A stretch of 64,000 bases of DNA. It comes from Pogonophryne albipinna. Taxonomy: Eukaryota; Chordata; Actinopteri; Perciformes; Artedidraconidae. Shown piece after piece: positions 22,601 to 52,724 of the stretch (position 1 is its first letter; every line of letters begins with the position of its first letter). The translations under genes were made by a program, and so were the position numbers. The notes under the pieces are model-generated. The model was given only the letters and a program-made list of their open reading frames with translations. It did not search any database and was not told the origin of the DNA. The DNA lies in contig CM053262.1 in assembly GCA_028583405.1 (NCBI GenBank), forward strand, positions 22,488,485 through 22,552,484. The letters run 5' to 3'.

Positions 22601-25572
22601 TCGGACTGACTCAATGTCATCGGTGGAGACTGAAGAGAGGAAGGCGTTAATGTAGCTTAATGCAAGAAAGAAACATCTACAAAACATGTTTGTGCATCAA
22701 GGCATTAAGTTGTTTTACTATGGATCACTATGATGAGTGTTAATAGCTTCAATAGAAACACATGTACAGTAGCTGTTGGCCCCTTGAAAAAAGGCTGCAT
22801 CCTCCCCTTTAGACACATCAGTATCGAGCAGCACAACAAGCTGTTTTTACGTCTTATCTGCAGGAAGGCGTCGGTTCCTTTGTGATAGCTCGCTTCTGTG
22901 GCCTTCACTCACAAGACATATCTGTTCAAACATCCAGCAGACACAGAGCAACATTAGCATCTAGTTCCGATTGTTTTTTAGCCTTCCTTCTAGCTCTGTT
23001 TAAGTCTCAAACAGATCATGAAGGAAATATCTCGGGTGTGTAGCTTCCCTGCATTCACCATGTTAGCAATGACTGTGTCTGGTCCTAAAGGAGATAAATG
23101 CAAAATGCTCCACAACTAAAACCCTTTCCTCATACAGAAAACAAAAACAACGTCCAGAGCTATGAACTTGTACAACATAATTCTTTCTTACTAACATGTT
23201 TCAAAACAGCAGTATCTTAATCTTGTTTATCCCAAACTGAACACACATTTAGGAGTCCTCTGAGACAGGACGGTCTCTCAGGCATTTTGTTGTTGTCGGC
23301 TAAACATTTGGATTCTTTGGCAACGCAAACACATTCCTTGGAGATTACATTACTTAACAGCAGTTCGTCTCACACACTGGCAACACATAAATTACTACAT
23401 TTCTAGGACAAAAACATATACAAACACACGTACTGAAGCTCTCTGCACACACACAGCCAGCTTGATGTACGGAAGAGCCGCCCATGATGTAATCACAACC
23501 GCCCCGGGAACCAAACACTAAAGACCAGGCTTAGCTAAGAGGCCATATGTTGCCGCAGGGTTACAATCACAGTGTTTCCAGGCTGGAGAGGCTATGAAAG
23601 AGCAGCCATTGTTCCTGAGAGAGAACCTGAGACTATTTAGGGCCGGGATGAATCTACAGGTCGGACTACTTGGAGAGAAAAGTGGGCGGTTTGGTGAAAC
23701 ACACCCAGGCCTCGCTGGTAAACTCAGCTGATGAAAATACCTTGGAGGCATTCACCAGAAGCTGAGTGTTTGTTTGATCAGCAGCAGTGGATTGGTGAAT
23801 TTGGATCATTTTCAAAGAATCCCATCCCTCAATAAAGCCCAAATCTTGTCATCCGTGTCACGCCGACATTGCTTGAATACCAGATGAAATTTCACGCAAG
23901 GAGATCATTGAGATGACATTGGGAATTTAGCATTTAGCAGTGAAGAGGTTGTTTTTCAGTGAGGTGGAGCGTGACCAGGCGTGGGGAATAATGGATTACA
24001 TGTAACGGGATTACGTAATCAGGATAGGTAACTTGATCCCTTACAGTTACATAAAAAATACCTAATCTGATTACTTTCAAATCTAAAAAACATGGGGATA
24101 AATAGCAGGATTACAATGTTACAGTACATTTTGAAAACAATATGTGTCAACATAGGTAGACGTACAACACATTATCAGTGTGTATGATGATCTTATGGTG
24201 TTTTTAATGATATTTTAATGCCAGAAATAAAACATTTGATAAATTGGAACCACGTCTCCTGCCCCTCAGTATCACAAACCTGAGTGCCTTGTTGGAATAT
24301 TTTTTTCCTTGGGTGCAATTCCCAAGGTGGCGTTGTCTGGCTTTTAGTTGAATAGGATTTCCAACAAACACCCCCACGTGCCGCCACAAACGCTACTGTT
24401 CAGTCAGTAGACGTACTGACTGAATTTTAGTTTTCATTCTTCTTTATTTAAAATATCTCTTTTACAATGCAGTTGGTAGAGACCTGATTTATTATACAAA
24501 TATGGCCAAGCAATGTATGGAAAGGGATGTAATCTAAGGCAGTTTTTATTCTCTGTTCCAGTCTAAAAGTTGGCTTAACTTTAAGTGGCAAATTGTGGTC
24601 AGAGAATCCCTTCAGCTAATGAGTTAACAAGGTCTTTGGACTTATGTGACATGTTGACCTACGTCACAAAGAATTCCTTCACGCCTGATACACGGCCGCA
24701 GGAGTACGTACACTTTGCCGTTATGCTTTTGGCCTCATGGTTGAATTTTTCAGCTTATAACAGCATAATTATTACCTAACGAACGGCATTCAAGACAATA
24801 ACTTTCCACGTATGTATGACGGCATTAATATTGCCTGCAAATATTATCAATCACCTTTATCTCTGTGACAAATTGCTCACTGACAGCTATACGAGGGAAG
24901 ATGTATGTGTGTTATATTTACAGTGGAGTGACATCTACCTCGTGTGACCCTGACAGTGAGTACCTGCGTGTGTGTGTGTGTGTGCTCGGGTGAGTGTGTG
25001 AATGCTATCAAGGCAAATGACAGGGAGAGTGTGGGAAAAGTGAACAGACGCATATAGGGACTGATGAGAAGTGACCTAGTTAGTGAGTAACAGATGAGTT
25101 ACAGGCAGTGCATTGAAATGTGTTCGTAGCATTGAAACAGATTGTGGTTTTGTAAAGCAGCAGAGAGAAACATGTCACAGTAGAGGGACAAAATACAAAT
25201 ATGAACCTAAAAAAAGGAAGCTTTTAAAGACTACGTGCTTCCCAACTCCTTATGCCAAAGCACTTTACCTGATTGGTCATTATTATGTCTTGCTAAAGCC
25301 CACAGGAAAGCAATAAAACGTGCTGTCTCATTTCCGTAAACAAACACATGGGAACTTGAAGCCAATTAGTTTCAAAAAGCTGACCGTTCACATGACTGCA
25401 TCGCTCCATATGGCCTCTGTGTGAGTGTCTGTTTTAGTGTTTGTTTAAGACTGAGGCTCGGGGCAGAGGTTATCACGTCTGGTAGCAGCAGCCGGGAGAT
25501 CAGTACACACACATTCACAGTCACTGTGGGTTACTGAACCAGATTTCAGAGGTAAATAATCTGTTTTACACA

Positions 25573-25644
<72 letters not shown>

Positions 25645-27579
25645 ATACACCAGTATTTTCCAGTCTGTCTTTGGCCACACTGCGGTATCTGTGTGAGTTG
25701 TTCTCAGAAATGTTTTATGAGTAGCAGTGGGAGTTAAGGGGTGTGTTTGCAAGGAGCTATTGTTGAGATCTGAAATGAGAAATATATGTTGATGGAATAA
25801 TAGCAAGCAGATGTAAAGCCCAAACATATAGTAGGATGGTCCAAATAACAATACCCTACAGCAACCAAGATTTTAGGTTAAAACATTATGCCATGCTTAC
25901 AAATGATGGCTTTTGGTGACACATCTTCAAAAGCAAATAAACAAAGTGCAGTAATTTATATAATTCCTCTAGTCTGAAAGAACACGTTATGGAAAAAAAA
26001 AAAAGACAGAATTCTCGTCTTTCTGACACTTACACGTCTGTTTTTTCTTGAATGTTTTGTGGGACTCGTACCACATCGTCTTGCAGTCCTCCTGCAGTTT
26101 GAAGAAGCGGTTCCTCTTCCAGGAGCTCGAGCGGATCTTGAGCAGTTCCCCGCCGACCAGCAGGAATTTTAGATCTGCATCTCCCTCCAATCCTGCAGGA
26201 GAGAATCAAATATATTATCACTGTACATTATTTATGGATTATGACATTGTTAAGGGGAAATTGTAAGTTCCAGTTAATGTCAACATAGCCTTACCGTTAT
26301 CGGTCAAGCTACAAAAACGTGGATCTACATTTCTCCTTCAACCATTAATTAAAAAAAATAGTTTTACCCTCACTGCCCCAATTTGCAAAACAAAGATGGC
26401 AGTCTTATCAAAGTTCCAAGGTCAAGAAAATGCTTAGATTGTCTTGGTTTTAACTTGTGTCACATTTAATCAAACAAAACTTTGCTCACAGGAAGAGGGT
26501 TTATTTGAAGACTTCCTCTTATAATTCTCCAAGTCTCCAACATTATGACATCTATAGCTATATACTTATACTATACCCTGCTATCTTGGCAAGCCAGAGT
26601 ACATTTACTGTTATATATAAAAATCAAAGGTGGGGCCCTTTAAAGAGGCCTTAGTATACTTCCTGTAGTGTAGGTTTGTGTGCATGTAAATGGTCTTCAA
26701 AGGCTAAAATCCCTGTGTTCCCTCCAGAGGGAGTTTCTCTCCAACACACTCCCCCCACCCTGAAACGCCTCCATTAGAGTCCTTTGTTTACTTCAGGAAC
26801 TTAGTGACATCACTTTGTAACATTTGCGCTCATACTGTCTAGTAGTGCTTCAACACATTGTACGTGATCACAACAGATTAACGTCTGAAAAAACCTGTGT
26901 ACTTTAATAATGGAAATCTGAGCGCAGTCAGCTGATCAAGACTGTACTTCTTTTTTTAGCTGTACGGTAGTGTCTCATAGCGTTTCACAACAGATTGCCA
27001 GTGTTTTATGAATCTGGTGGCTTTCCTGGAAGGGAGTGTAACTTTTGAAGGAAGCCACAATAACCTCACAGGACAATGTTTGTTTTCCATCAGTGCAGAT
27101 GTGAGGTAATGGCGTTAGTCAGTGCCTGTGGGTGGGACTGGACTTTGCACACGGTGTCATGCATCACACCAGCTTAAAATGGACGTTACATATAATTAGG
27201 AGGGGTTGTATACAAAAATGTAAGCAGGGCATTTGAGGACACACGCTATAACTCAGCTGGTGTCAGGGTGGTGAGCAGGGCCGCAACATTTCACACGTTT
27301 TTTTCACCCAAATTTAACCACAGAGGCTGTTTATGAGGCTTTCTGCAGGCAGGAAGGAGCCTCAGCTGCTTAGTCAGACATTCCATTGGAGGCCTAACAC
27401 CTCCAGTCTTCAGTGACATCTTTTTATCATCTCCTTTTTCATGTTATCTACCTCCAGCTGCAGCAAACACGCATCCCTGTCATTATCGTGTACATACTGT
27501 GCATTCAAGAAGAGTTAAAGAAAATCAGATGACATCTGTTCTCCCTTTTTCCTGCAGACTAATCAGCTTCAGATGCATA

Positions 27580-27633
<54 letters not shown>

Positions 27634-28438
27634 ACGTGTGTGCGTGTGTGAGGCAAGCTAGGGCAAGATGGCAAGAATTAACGTGTAATGCATCCGAGGA
27701 GTTGAGAAAAGGATTCTCACACAGCCTTTTTGTTTTTCCCAATAACTGAGAGGTAGGAAATCTAAAGAAACACATGCTCCAAATGTCCCAATTATTAATT
27801 CTACATTAGAAGTGTCAGCAAAACAAAACATATGGTGCAACAGGTTCTTACAATCTAAGAAGTCTGTGAATAAAAGCTTCAATTTAACACATGTATTGTC
27901 TTGTAATTGCTACACTATAGCATTATTTGCCGAGTAGAGCTTTAAAACACTTTGCATGTTATTACTCTGCTTTCTTTTTCCTTTAAAATGACTCATCATG
28001 CACATATGCTGCACAAGAGGAATCCCCTTCTTTGCATTCAGTTATGCTAGGTTAGGTTAAAACGCCTTCTTTTGTTTGTCCCTGTTTTGAAAAGGTGGTG
28101 ACCCCTCCTCTAAATGGTAGCTACTAGAAAATGCACCCATCCAGGCAATAAGGAAGCCTCTACGTATGTTCCTCCCTGGAACATATGATCAGTGATTTAT
28201 GCTGACTAGATGAAGATCTCATCCAGGTGGTCTAAATATTCAATATGCGCGCTCCCGTCGTTTTGTGCCCAAACAAAGCTGTACAAACCTAAAGCTCGTA
28301 CACATTTTACACCTTTTTTTAGGGGGGGGGGGACTTACCTAGCCGTTTCCCATTCTCGTGCGCAATTCTTCTCGCCTTCTCCAGGAAAGCCTCCTCTTCG
28401 GATTTGGTTTTTTTCAGGCGTTTGTGTAAACAAGACAT
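10697..28438 (-). CDS. plcd1: phospholipase C delta 1, copy A (15 exons, intact)
   Basis: Hydrolyses PIP2 to IP3 and diacylglycerol at the plasma membrane. Exons, 5' to 3': 28438-28339, 26192-26034, 22629-22401, 22288-22159, 22078-21850, 21767-21566, 21481-21337, 21004-20852, 20106-19954, 19747-19591, 16625-16509, 16421-16252, 15637-15496, 14050-13901, 10788-10697. All phases fit, giving 775 aa. Domains: alternative N-terminus (1-33), PH ([15 protein letters not shown] keeps basic IP3-binding positions), EF hands ([12 protein letters not shown]), X box ([25 protein letters not shown]), acidic linker, Y box ([25 protein letters not shown]) and C2 ([15 protein letters not shown]). Catalytic His, Glu, Asp and Arg motifs are present. 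The donor after EF-hand-proximal exon 22401 reads CA/GTATCC; the nearer GTGAGC would break the frame. The canonical first exon is not in this copy because the N gap begins first. Confidence 0.95.
10925..13641. repeat. 57-bp minisatellite, copy A (~48 units)
   Basis: The unit is 57 bp and contains CTTTAAAGAGTCCTCTCCTG and GATGTTCAGGTGTATATCAG. About 48 near-identical copies lie in the last plcd1 intron. Variants cluster, for example ATCGGTATG in neighbouring units around 12250-12440 and CCAGCTGATG near 12973 and 13204. Because 57 is 19 codons, both strands stay open for hundreds of codons (19-residue repeats [19 protein letters not shown] or [19 protein letters not shown]). No initiation context, signal or homology argues for coding. 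The right flank is a TTAA-tipped MITE remnant. Confidence 0.97.
13642..13815 (-). mobile_element. TTAA-tipped MITE remnant beside the 57-bp array
   Basis: Read on the minus strand it starts TTAAAGAGACCCTATTATGC and contains TTTTTCCCTTTCCTGTAGTG and GGTCTGCAAAGGCTAAATG. It is the same family as 21048-21308 and 26640-26880. It runs into the 57-bp array, each unit of which contains TTTAAAGAGTCC, resembling this family's tip. Confidence 0.65.
14223..15307. mobile_element. hAT-like DNA transposon, copy A
   Basis: Ends TAGTGCTGTCAAAATTATCG and (reverse complement) TAGGGCTGTCAAACGATTAA, with AT-rich TTAATTAA-rich subterminal parts. A perfect 8-bp duplication GTTTTAAA flanks it (14215-14222 and 15308-15315). 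The interior has an unassigned minus-strand open frame (14742-14299) without recognised motifs. The same insertion is at 35441-36484, shortened by small deletions. Confidence 0.9.
15728..16243. repeat. block shared with a vill intron, copy A
   Basis: Matches 1308-1713 closely. Compared with that copy it carries an inserted segment near 15750-15850 containing TTTCTATAGCGCTTTTCTT and CAAAGACGCTTTACATTT, a motif common in fish short repeats. It fills most of the intron between the exons at 15496 and 16252. Confidence 0.85.
16709..19570. mobile_element. hAT-like element carrying a minisatellite, copy A
   Basis: The left tip CAGAGATGTTAAAGTACACA and the right tip (reverse complement CAGAGGTGGGAAGTAGTGGA) are weak inverted repeats. 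A perfect 8-bp duplication GTTGTTAG flanks them (16701-16708 and 19571-19578). Subterminal AAGTACTTAAGTAC-like motifs are typical of a widespread teleost family. Most of the 2862 bp is a 37-bp tandem array. The same insertion lies at 37887-40786. Confidence 0.87.
17124..19460. repeat. 37-bp minisatellite, copy A (~63 units)
   Basis: The unit is AAGTAGAAAGTACAGGTATT plus TGTGTTCAACATGTAAG. Variant units (GGGTTCAAC, GAGTTCAAC, TTCAAAATGTGAG, TTTTGGTTCAAAGTG) recur in the same order along the array, which points to amplification of multi-unit blocks. It lies wholly inside the transposon at 16709-19570. Confidence 0.96.
20107..20851 (-). other. plcd1 intron without recognised content (copy A)
   Basis: Unique-looking sequence with no exon, repeat end or RNA gene that I can identify. 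The equivalent in copy B is 41323-42060, which lacks a few bases near 41960. Confidence 0.5.
21048..21308. mobile_element. TTAA-tipped MITE in plcd1 intron (copy A)
   Basis: Tips TTAAAGAGGCCCTATAATGC and (reverse complement) TTTAAAGGGGACATATTC, with TTAA at both ends. The interior shares GGTCTGCAAAGGCTAACATC, GAGGGAGTTTCTCTC and CTCCAACACATTGTAC with the element at 26640. The copy B equivalent is 42257-42519. Confidence 0.8.
22630..26033 (-). other. large plcd1 intron, mostly unassigned (copy A)
   Basis: This 3.4-kb intron precedes the exon that completes the PH domain. Near 23978-24130 it holds one transposon end (CAGGCGTGGGGAATAATGGA, then alternating GTAACG/TTACGTAATC motifs) whose partner I could not find. 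A (CA)n tract lies at 25574-25640. The rest shows nothing I recognise. The copy B equivalent is 43841-47265. Confidence 0.5.
25574..25640. repeat. (CA)n microsatellite, copy A
   Basis: About 67 bp of CA repeats. The copy B counterpart at 46781-46874 is about 94 bp, so the two copies differ in length. Confidence 0.95.
26640..26880. mobile_element. TTAA-tipped MITE, second member (copy A)
   Basis: Begins TTTAAAGAGGCCTTAGTAT and shares with 21048-21308 the internal blocks GCATGTAAATGGTCTTCAAA, CCAGAGGGAGTTTCTCT and GTGACATCACTTTGTAAC. The right end is not clear, so 26880 is approximate. The copy B equivalent starts at 47872. Confidence 0.7.
27582..27650. repeat. (TG)n microsatellite, copy A
   Basis: TG repeats with a few interruptions in plcd1 intron 1. 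The pure TG run is about 25 bp longer in copy B (48814-48900). Confidence 0.93.
28339..28438 (-). CDS. plcd1: alternative first exon of plcd1 (copy A)
   Basis: Encodes [20 protein letters not shown] then [13 protein letters not shown] and ends in phase 1 at GTAAGT, so it joins the PH exon as [11 protein letters not shown] human PLCD1 isoform with a longer N-terminus likewise starts M-x-C-L, is basic and ends NGRRLGL. This suggests that the alternative promoter is conserved (from memory of the family). The early Cys could be a lipidation site, which is inference. The canonical short first exon would lie further upstream, in the N gap. Confidence 0.8.
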
Positions 28439-29577
28439 TTCGGACAGGATACACTTTTTCTTTTGTTTGTTTTACGATAAAAAAACACCCCCAAAAAAGT
28501 ATCCAGGCGGTGTTTAATGTGAGCTCCGTGTGGAGGAGAAGCACCACGTAGGCTACTGTAGTTCCCCCCATGGGGCGGGTCTAAACCGTCTAAACTCATC
28601 TACTACTCTGTTATATTCCCTGCAGCAGTCACTGTACAGATGGGGACTTCAAAGGCTTTGGGGAGGTGTATGCATGGCAATTTAGCCCAAAAAACCCACT
28701 ATTAAATCTTATTTGGGTTGAAAAATGTCACAAGTCGATCCTACTTTCAGTATTGAGGAGCAACTTCATGAAGGAGTTCTCATTGCTTTAGGAAGAGACG
28801 ATTACAAAATAGGCTGCATTATGACTTTAAATGGTAGTTGCATATTCCTACTTCACATTATTTTTCTTCCGTGCATGGACTTGGCTGCTTGCATAGGCTT
28901 AGTTTGCCCAACAAATGTTGTTATTATCTTGAATAATGCTGTTAATTGATGGAATAGCGCCACCCCATGGTTCGTTTAGGCCTTCATCTACTGTGCTAGT
29001 TGAACCCTTGTCTTTAAAAAAAATCTGTGCAAGTCACTTCAAAGGCTGTGGTCGGGAATGACTGGATGTGTTGTGAGAGTAAATTGTGACGCTTTGCTGG
29101 CAGCAAAAACAACTCAAACCTGAAAATCTGGGCCACTAATTCGCTGGTAATGACAGCTACTGGAAGGCTTTATCATCACTAAACTGTACAAACAAATCTG
29201 GCATAGTTTTTTATTTTCTTATCAAGATCATGACAACCTTTACTGTACCCATGCAGTGAAACATCTGTCTTGGGCTTTTTCAGAAACAGAAATACTTTAA
29301 TAATCCAGGGGGAAATATATTTTTGTGTCAGTTGTTCCATTATAGAATGAATTAAATAAAACATTAAACATTAAATAATGAAATCAAATACACAATAAGC
29401 TATATAAATATAATAATTAATGTAAAAATATCAGATAAAAGATAAAGTGCCTGCCGCTCTGAGGGAGGAGTTAAACACCATTCCACATAAAACACACACA
29501 AACAAAAGCAAAAATAAAATCCTCAAATCGTTCATTTTCTTTCAGTAAAAAAATTTCATGGAAAACAAAAATCCACA
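28439..29577 (-). other. upstream of plcd1 alternative exon, up to the gap
   Basis: Contains the likely 5' UTR and promoter of the alternative transcript, and intron of the canonical one. No exon or repeat family is recognised. It stops at the N run. Confidence 0.45.
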
Positions 29578-30577
29578 NNNNNNNNNNNNNNNNNNNNNNN
29601 NNNNNNNNNNNNNNNNNNNNNNNNNNNNNNNNNNNNNNNNNNNNNNNNNNNNNNNNNNNNNNNNNNNNNNNNNNNNNNNNNNNNNNNNNNNNNNNNNNNN
29701 NNNNNNNNNNNNNNNNNNNNNNNNNNNNNNNNNNNNNNNNNNNNNNNNNNNNNNNNNNNNNNNNNNNNNNNNNNNNNNNNNNNNNNNNNNNNNNNNNNNN
29801 NNNNNNNNNNNNNNNNNNNNNNNNNNNNNNNNNNNNNNNNNNNNNNNNNNNNNNNNNNNNNNNNNNNNNNNNNNNNNNNNNNNNNNNNNNNNNNNNNNNN
29901 NNNNNNNNNNNNNNNNNNNNNNNNNNNNNNNNNNNNNNNNNNNNNNNNNNNNNNNNNNNNNNNNNNNNNNNNNNNNNNNNNNNNNNNNNNNNNNNNNNNN
30001 NNNNNNNNNNNNNNNNNNNNNNNNNNNNNNNNNNNNNNNNNNNNNNNNNNNNNNNNNNNNNNNNNNNNNNNNNNNNNNNNNNNNNNNNNNNNNNNNNNNN
30101 NNNNNNNNNNNNNNNNNNNNNNNNNNNNNNNNNNNNNNNNNNNNNNNNNNNNNNNNNNNNNNNNNNNNNNNNNNNNNNNNNNNNNNNNNNNNNNNNNNNN
30201 NNNNNNNNNNNNNNNNNNNNNNNNNNNNNNNNNNNNNNNNNNNNNNNNNNNNNNNNNNNNNNNNNNNNNNNNNNNNNNNNNNNNNNNNNNNNNNNNNNNN
30301 NNNNNNNNNNNNNNNNNNNNNNNNNNNNNNNNNNNNNNNNNNNNNNNNNNNNNNNNNNNNNNNNNNNNNNNNNNNNNNNNNNNNNNNNNNNNNNNNNNNN
30401 NNNNNNNNNNNNNNNNNNNNNNNNNNNNNNNNNNNNNNNNNNNNNNNNNNNNNNNNNNNNNNNNNNNNNNNNNNNNNNNNNNNNNNNNNNNNNNNNNNNN
30501 NNNNNNNNNNNNNNNNNNNNNNNNNNNNNNNNNNNNNNNNNNNNNNNNNNNNNNNNNNNNNNNNNNNNNNNNNNNNN
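29578..30577. other. assembly gap of exactly 1000 N
   Basis: A run of 1000 N. The round size marks it as a scaffolding placeholder, not a measured distance. The sequence to its right restarts at a point equal to 9639, inside the last vill exon. All open frames drawn through it are meaningless. Confidence 0.99.
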
Positions 30578-30613
30578 CAGAGTGACATGAAGAAAAAAGC
30601 AGGACTTTTCTGA
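30578..30613 (+). pseudogene. vill: second copy of the last 36 bases of vill
   Basis: Encodes only the end of the headpiece (QSDMKKKAGLF and stop), cut by the gap. It is followed by the same 3' UTR with AATAAA at 30921-30926. It is the left edge of the repeated contig segment, not a separate gene. Confidence 0.9.
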
Positions 30614-30960
30614 GAAAGAATACACATATTTTTAGCAGATACATGTCTTTTTAAAACGAAATAAGGCCGCTGTTCGCAGACAGGCCTTAATCATATCACT
30701 TTAATGTTGTTTTTTAATACTTTCTTCCACCATCATCCCATTAAAACGATTTAAAATGCTAGTTACCATGATTGTGATTTTACAAAATAACTTGTGCTTT
30801 AAATAAATTTGTAATTGTAATGCTTGTATTTATCTATATTTTTCAATGTTTTAAGCTGATCTTACCATGATTAAGTTTTCTCAGGATGTTATTGCCATTT
30901 GCTGAATCGCTTACATTATGAATAAAAACACAAAAACCTTTAATGAGAAATTCTTCTGGT

Positions 30961-30966
30961 TTTATT
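30961..30966 (-). terminator. plcd1 copy B polyadenylation signal
   Basis: TTTATT on the plus strand, equivalent to 10022-10027 in copy A. Confidence 0.65.
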
Positions 30967-31631
30967 TGAGAGCTAGTGCAAAGGTATAATAACAGACAAG
31001 ACAGGAATAATGTGAAATATAAACAGGTTTATGACATGAAACACTTGGTGATTAGCTTCAATTTGCAGATTTATGTATGACTTTCTTAATATTCTCAATA
31101 AAAAAAAGTCTAAAGGAAGTTTAAAAAACGAAAACACAGACACACACAGCTCTAAATTAGCGTTTTAAAATCATACCGGTCCAGTTATCATCATTACGGC
31201 ACAAAAACAGACAACATAAATCAATGTGAAGTCACTAAAACTGTTAGGTGCTTGTTGTGCTTTTAATACATCGTGTCATGATTCGTATGATCCTGAAGCG
31301 TCAACACATTTATAAACATTACAACACTATTCAGGAATATCCAAAAGCTGGATTTTACTCCTGTAATTTATTGTACTTCTCCCCAATATGAAATATACAG
31401 TTTAAAGACTTTCCTTAAATAATTTACCACACTGCTCGTTCATTCATTCACTCTCTTGTTGCTTCAATCAAACACACTTCTCTTTGAACATTACAAAACA
31501 ACAGGAAAGTGTTAGGCAGACAACGGTGAGTCAGCATCCCATTAAATATTTGATCAGTGTTAAATTACGTATCTTTAAAACTGGACAAGGTCCTTTTAGA
31601 GTTTCCAGAAAACCACATGGAGTTTTTTTTT

Positions 31632-50975
<19,344 letters not shown>

Positions 50976-52724
50976 TCTGATTCCTGTCAAAATAAAATCA
51001 CCATACGCCGGGGTAAAGTCCTTTTCTCCTCCAAAATGGTGTCAGATATACTATAATAGTTATAATAACATAGGTAGTTTGTCCTACGTAGTGAACAGAT
51101 CAGCCGGTGTGTCCCTCTGAGCAGCCTCACACAGCGCGCAGTTAATACCAGCCCATCAGACTCTTGAGCTACCATCAGTCCACACCCACTGCAACACCGG
51201 TCTGACAAGTCTTCCACTGTGTTTGCTTTCATTCAGTCAGCCCCCTGACAACTTTGGATGGAATTTTACCCGCATGGACTAAAAATAAACACTTTCAAAA
51301 GGTCAAATGTGGTCCTTTATAAGACAATGTTGCATGATGTCTTCTATCTATACATGCATTAAGTCACTGCTGTGAATTTTTAAGCATTTTCACGTGATGT
51401 TATGTATGCAGGGTGTTGCCCCGGTGTGCTACAGACCTGCCATTATATATAGAGGAATGCTCCTGCCTCTCCCCTGTACCTTTCTACAGTGCAAAGTCAC
51501 TCATCACATCACACCATGTCTGCCGTCATCATTATTACAAGGTCTCTTCGCTATCTTGGCCATCTGACAGCAGATAGAGGCGTCAATCCTTAGCAGAGAT
51601 TTCAGCAGTTCAAACAGAACAATGTGCTAAAGCAACAACTGATGCATGATAACCTGCTTTGGTGTCTAATATGGAAGGATCATTTGAAGTAGTAGTAGGG
51701 GAAAAGTGTTCAGAGTGCTCACACAGATCACGCTCTGAGCCTCAGTGACTGCCAGGCTTTTCTTTTCTACGAACTCTCCTGCTGGGGCAAGTCTTGTGAA
51801 AAAAAAAGATGAGGAAAAACTCTGTCTGGCAAACCTCGAGGCGATACAAAAGGAGGCTTAACAATTGCCCCTTTGAGATCCCACTTGAGCACAAGAAATG
51901 TGTGTTGTATTTGGAGTTTTTGCCCTCACAAAAAGCAATGTGTTTCAAAAATCATTGCTTAAGCAGGAACCACTCTTTTTGCATAATGCCACAGACTATT
52001 TTCTTTGCTTGCATTGGTTGGAAAGTACTTTGCATGTCAAAATGTGCGGAAACAACCTATCCCTCAATATCAGTTTGAAGGCCTACGTCTGCTTTGTCCA
52101 TGGAAAACCATATTTTTTAAATTGGTAGCATCGTGGAATAAAGCCCTCATGAAAAGGAGACAAGGCCACACCTCATGACAGTGCAGTATCATGCAGGTGT
52201 GATTGTTTTATAAATATATTGAAGCATTGAAGTATAAAGTGTTTTGGTCCATAGCCTACTATTCAGTGTGGAGTAGGCCTACTTTTGACTTTACTATATT
52301 TACCTGACAGCTGTTATAGAATAAATAAAAAACTAAAACAAGCCAACAAATAGTGAAACAGTTAAGCACATAGGCGTAAATAGCTAGCATATTGTTACAA
52401 TATTAAACGTGGTTTCTCAAATAATGTGTTTTGGGGCATCAGTTTTATGTTTCTGTGGTTTCCTTCTCGGAGGGCTACAGCGGATGTATCTGTCACTATG
52501 GCAACCACATGTAAATAAACATGGCGTAAGGGAGCGAGTACATTTTGGCCACAGTTTTACCTCGTTAAAAAATGTGTATAAGTTATATTTGGAAGGGAAA
52601 TAAGTCGTCTTGCTAACGCTATAAGTCTGTTTTAACGTTGACATTACATGCTAATGCATGTGTTTGTGTTTATTTACGCTAACTAACTAACTTTTGTTTA
52701 GCTAATTAGCATACCGTTAGCTAC
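50976..52724. other. head-to-head intergenic region plcd1/dlec1
   Basis: About 1.75 kb between the plcd1 canonical start (minus) and the dlec1 start (plus). It must hold both promoters. I see one strong site, the X-box-like element at 52492-52505. No exon, RNA gene or complete transposon is recognised. Confidence 0.6.
52492..52505 (+). promoter_or_regulatory. X-box-like RFX binding site
   Basis: GTCACTATGGCAAC fits the X-box form: half-site GTCACT, a 2-bp spacer and a perfect RGYAAC half-site GGCAAC. It lies 220 bp before the dlec1 ATG. RFX factors drive ciliary genes through such sites, and DLEC1/CFAP81 is an axonemal protein, so the position makes sense. Functional use is inferred. Confidence 0.65.

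Noticed and set aside
23978..24130. A complete transposon with GTAACG/TTACGTAATC motifs
   Set aside because: Only one end is visible; no inverted partner or target duplication was found, so it is mentioned only as a fragment.
29471..30644. Open frames of about 350-384 codons crossing the N run
   Set aside because: They consist of undetermined bases and have no biological meaning.
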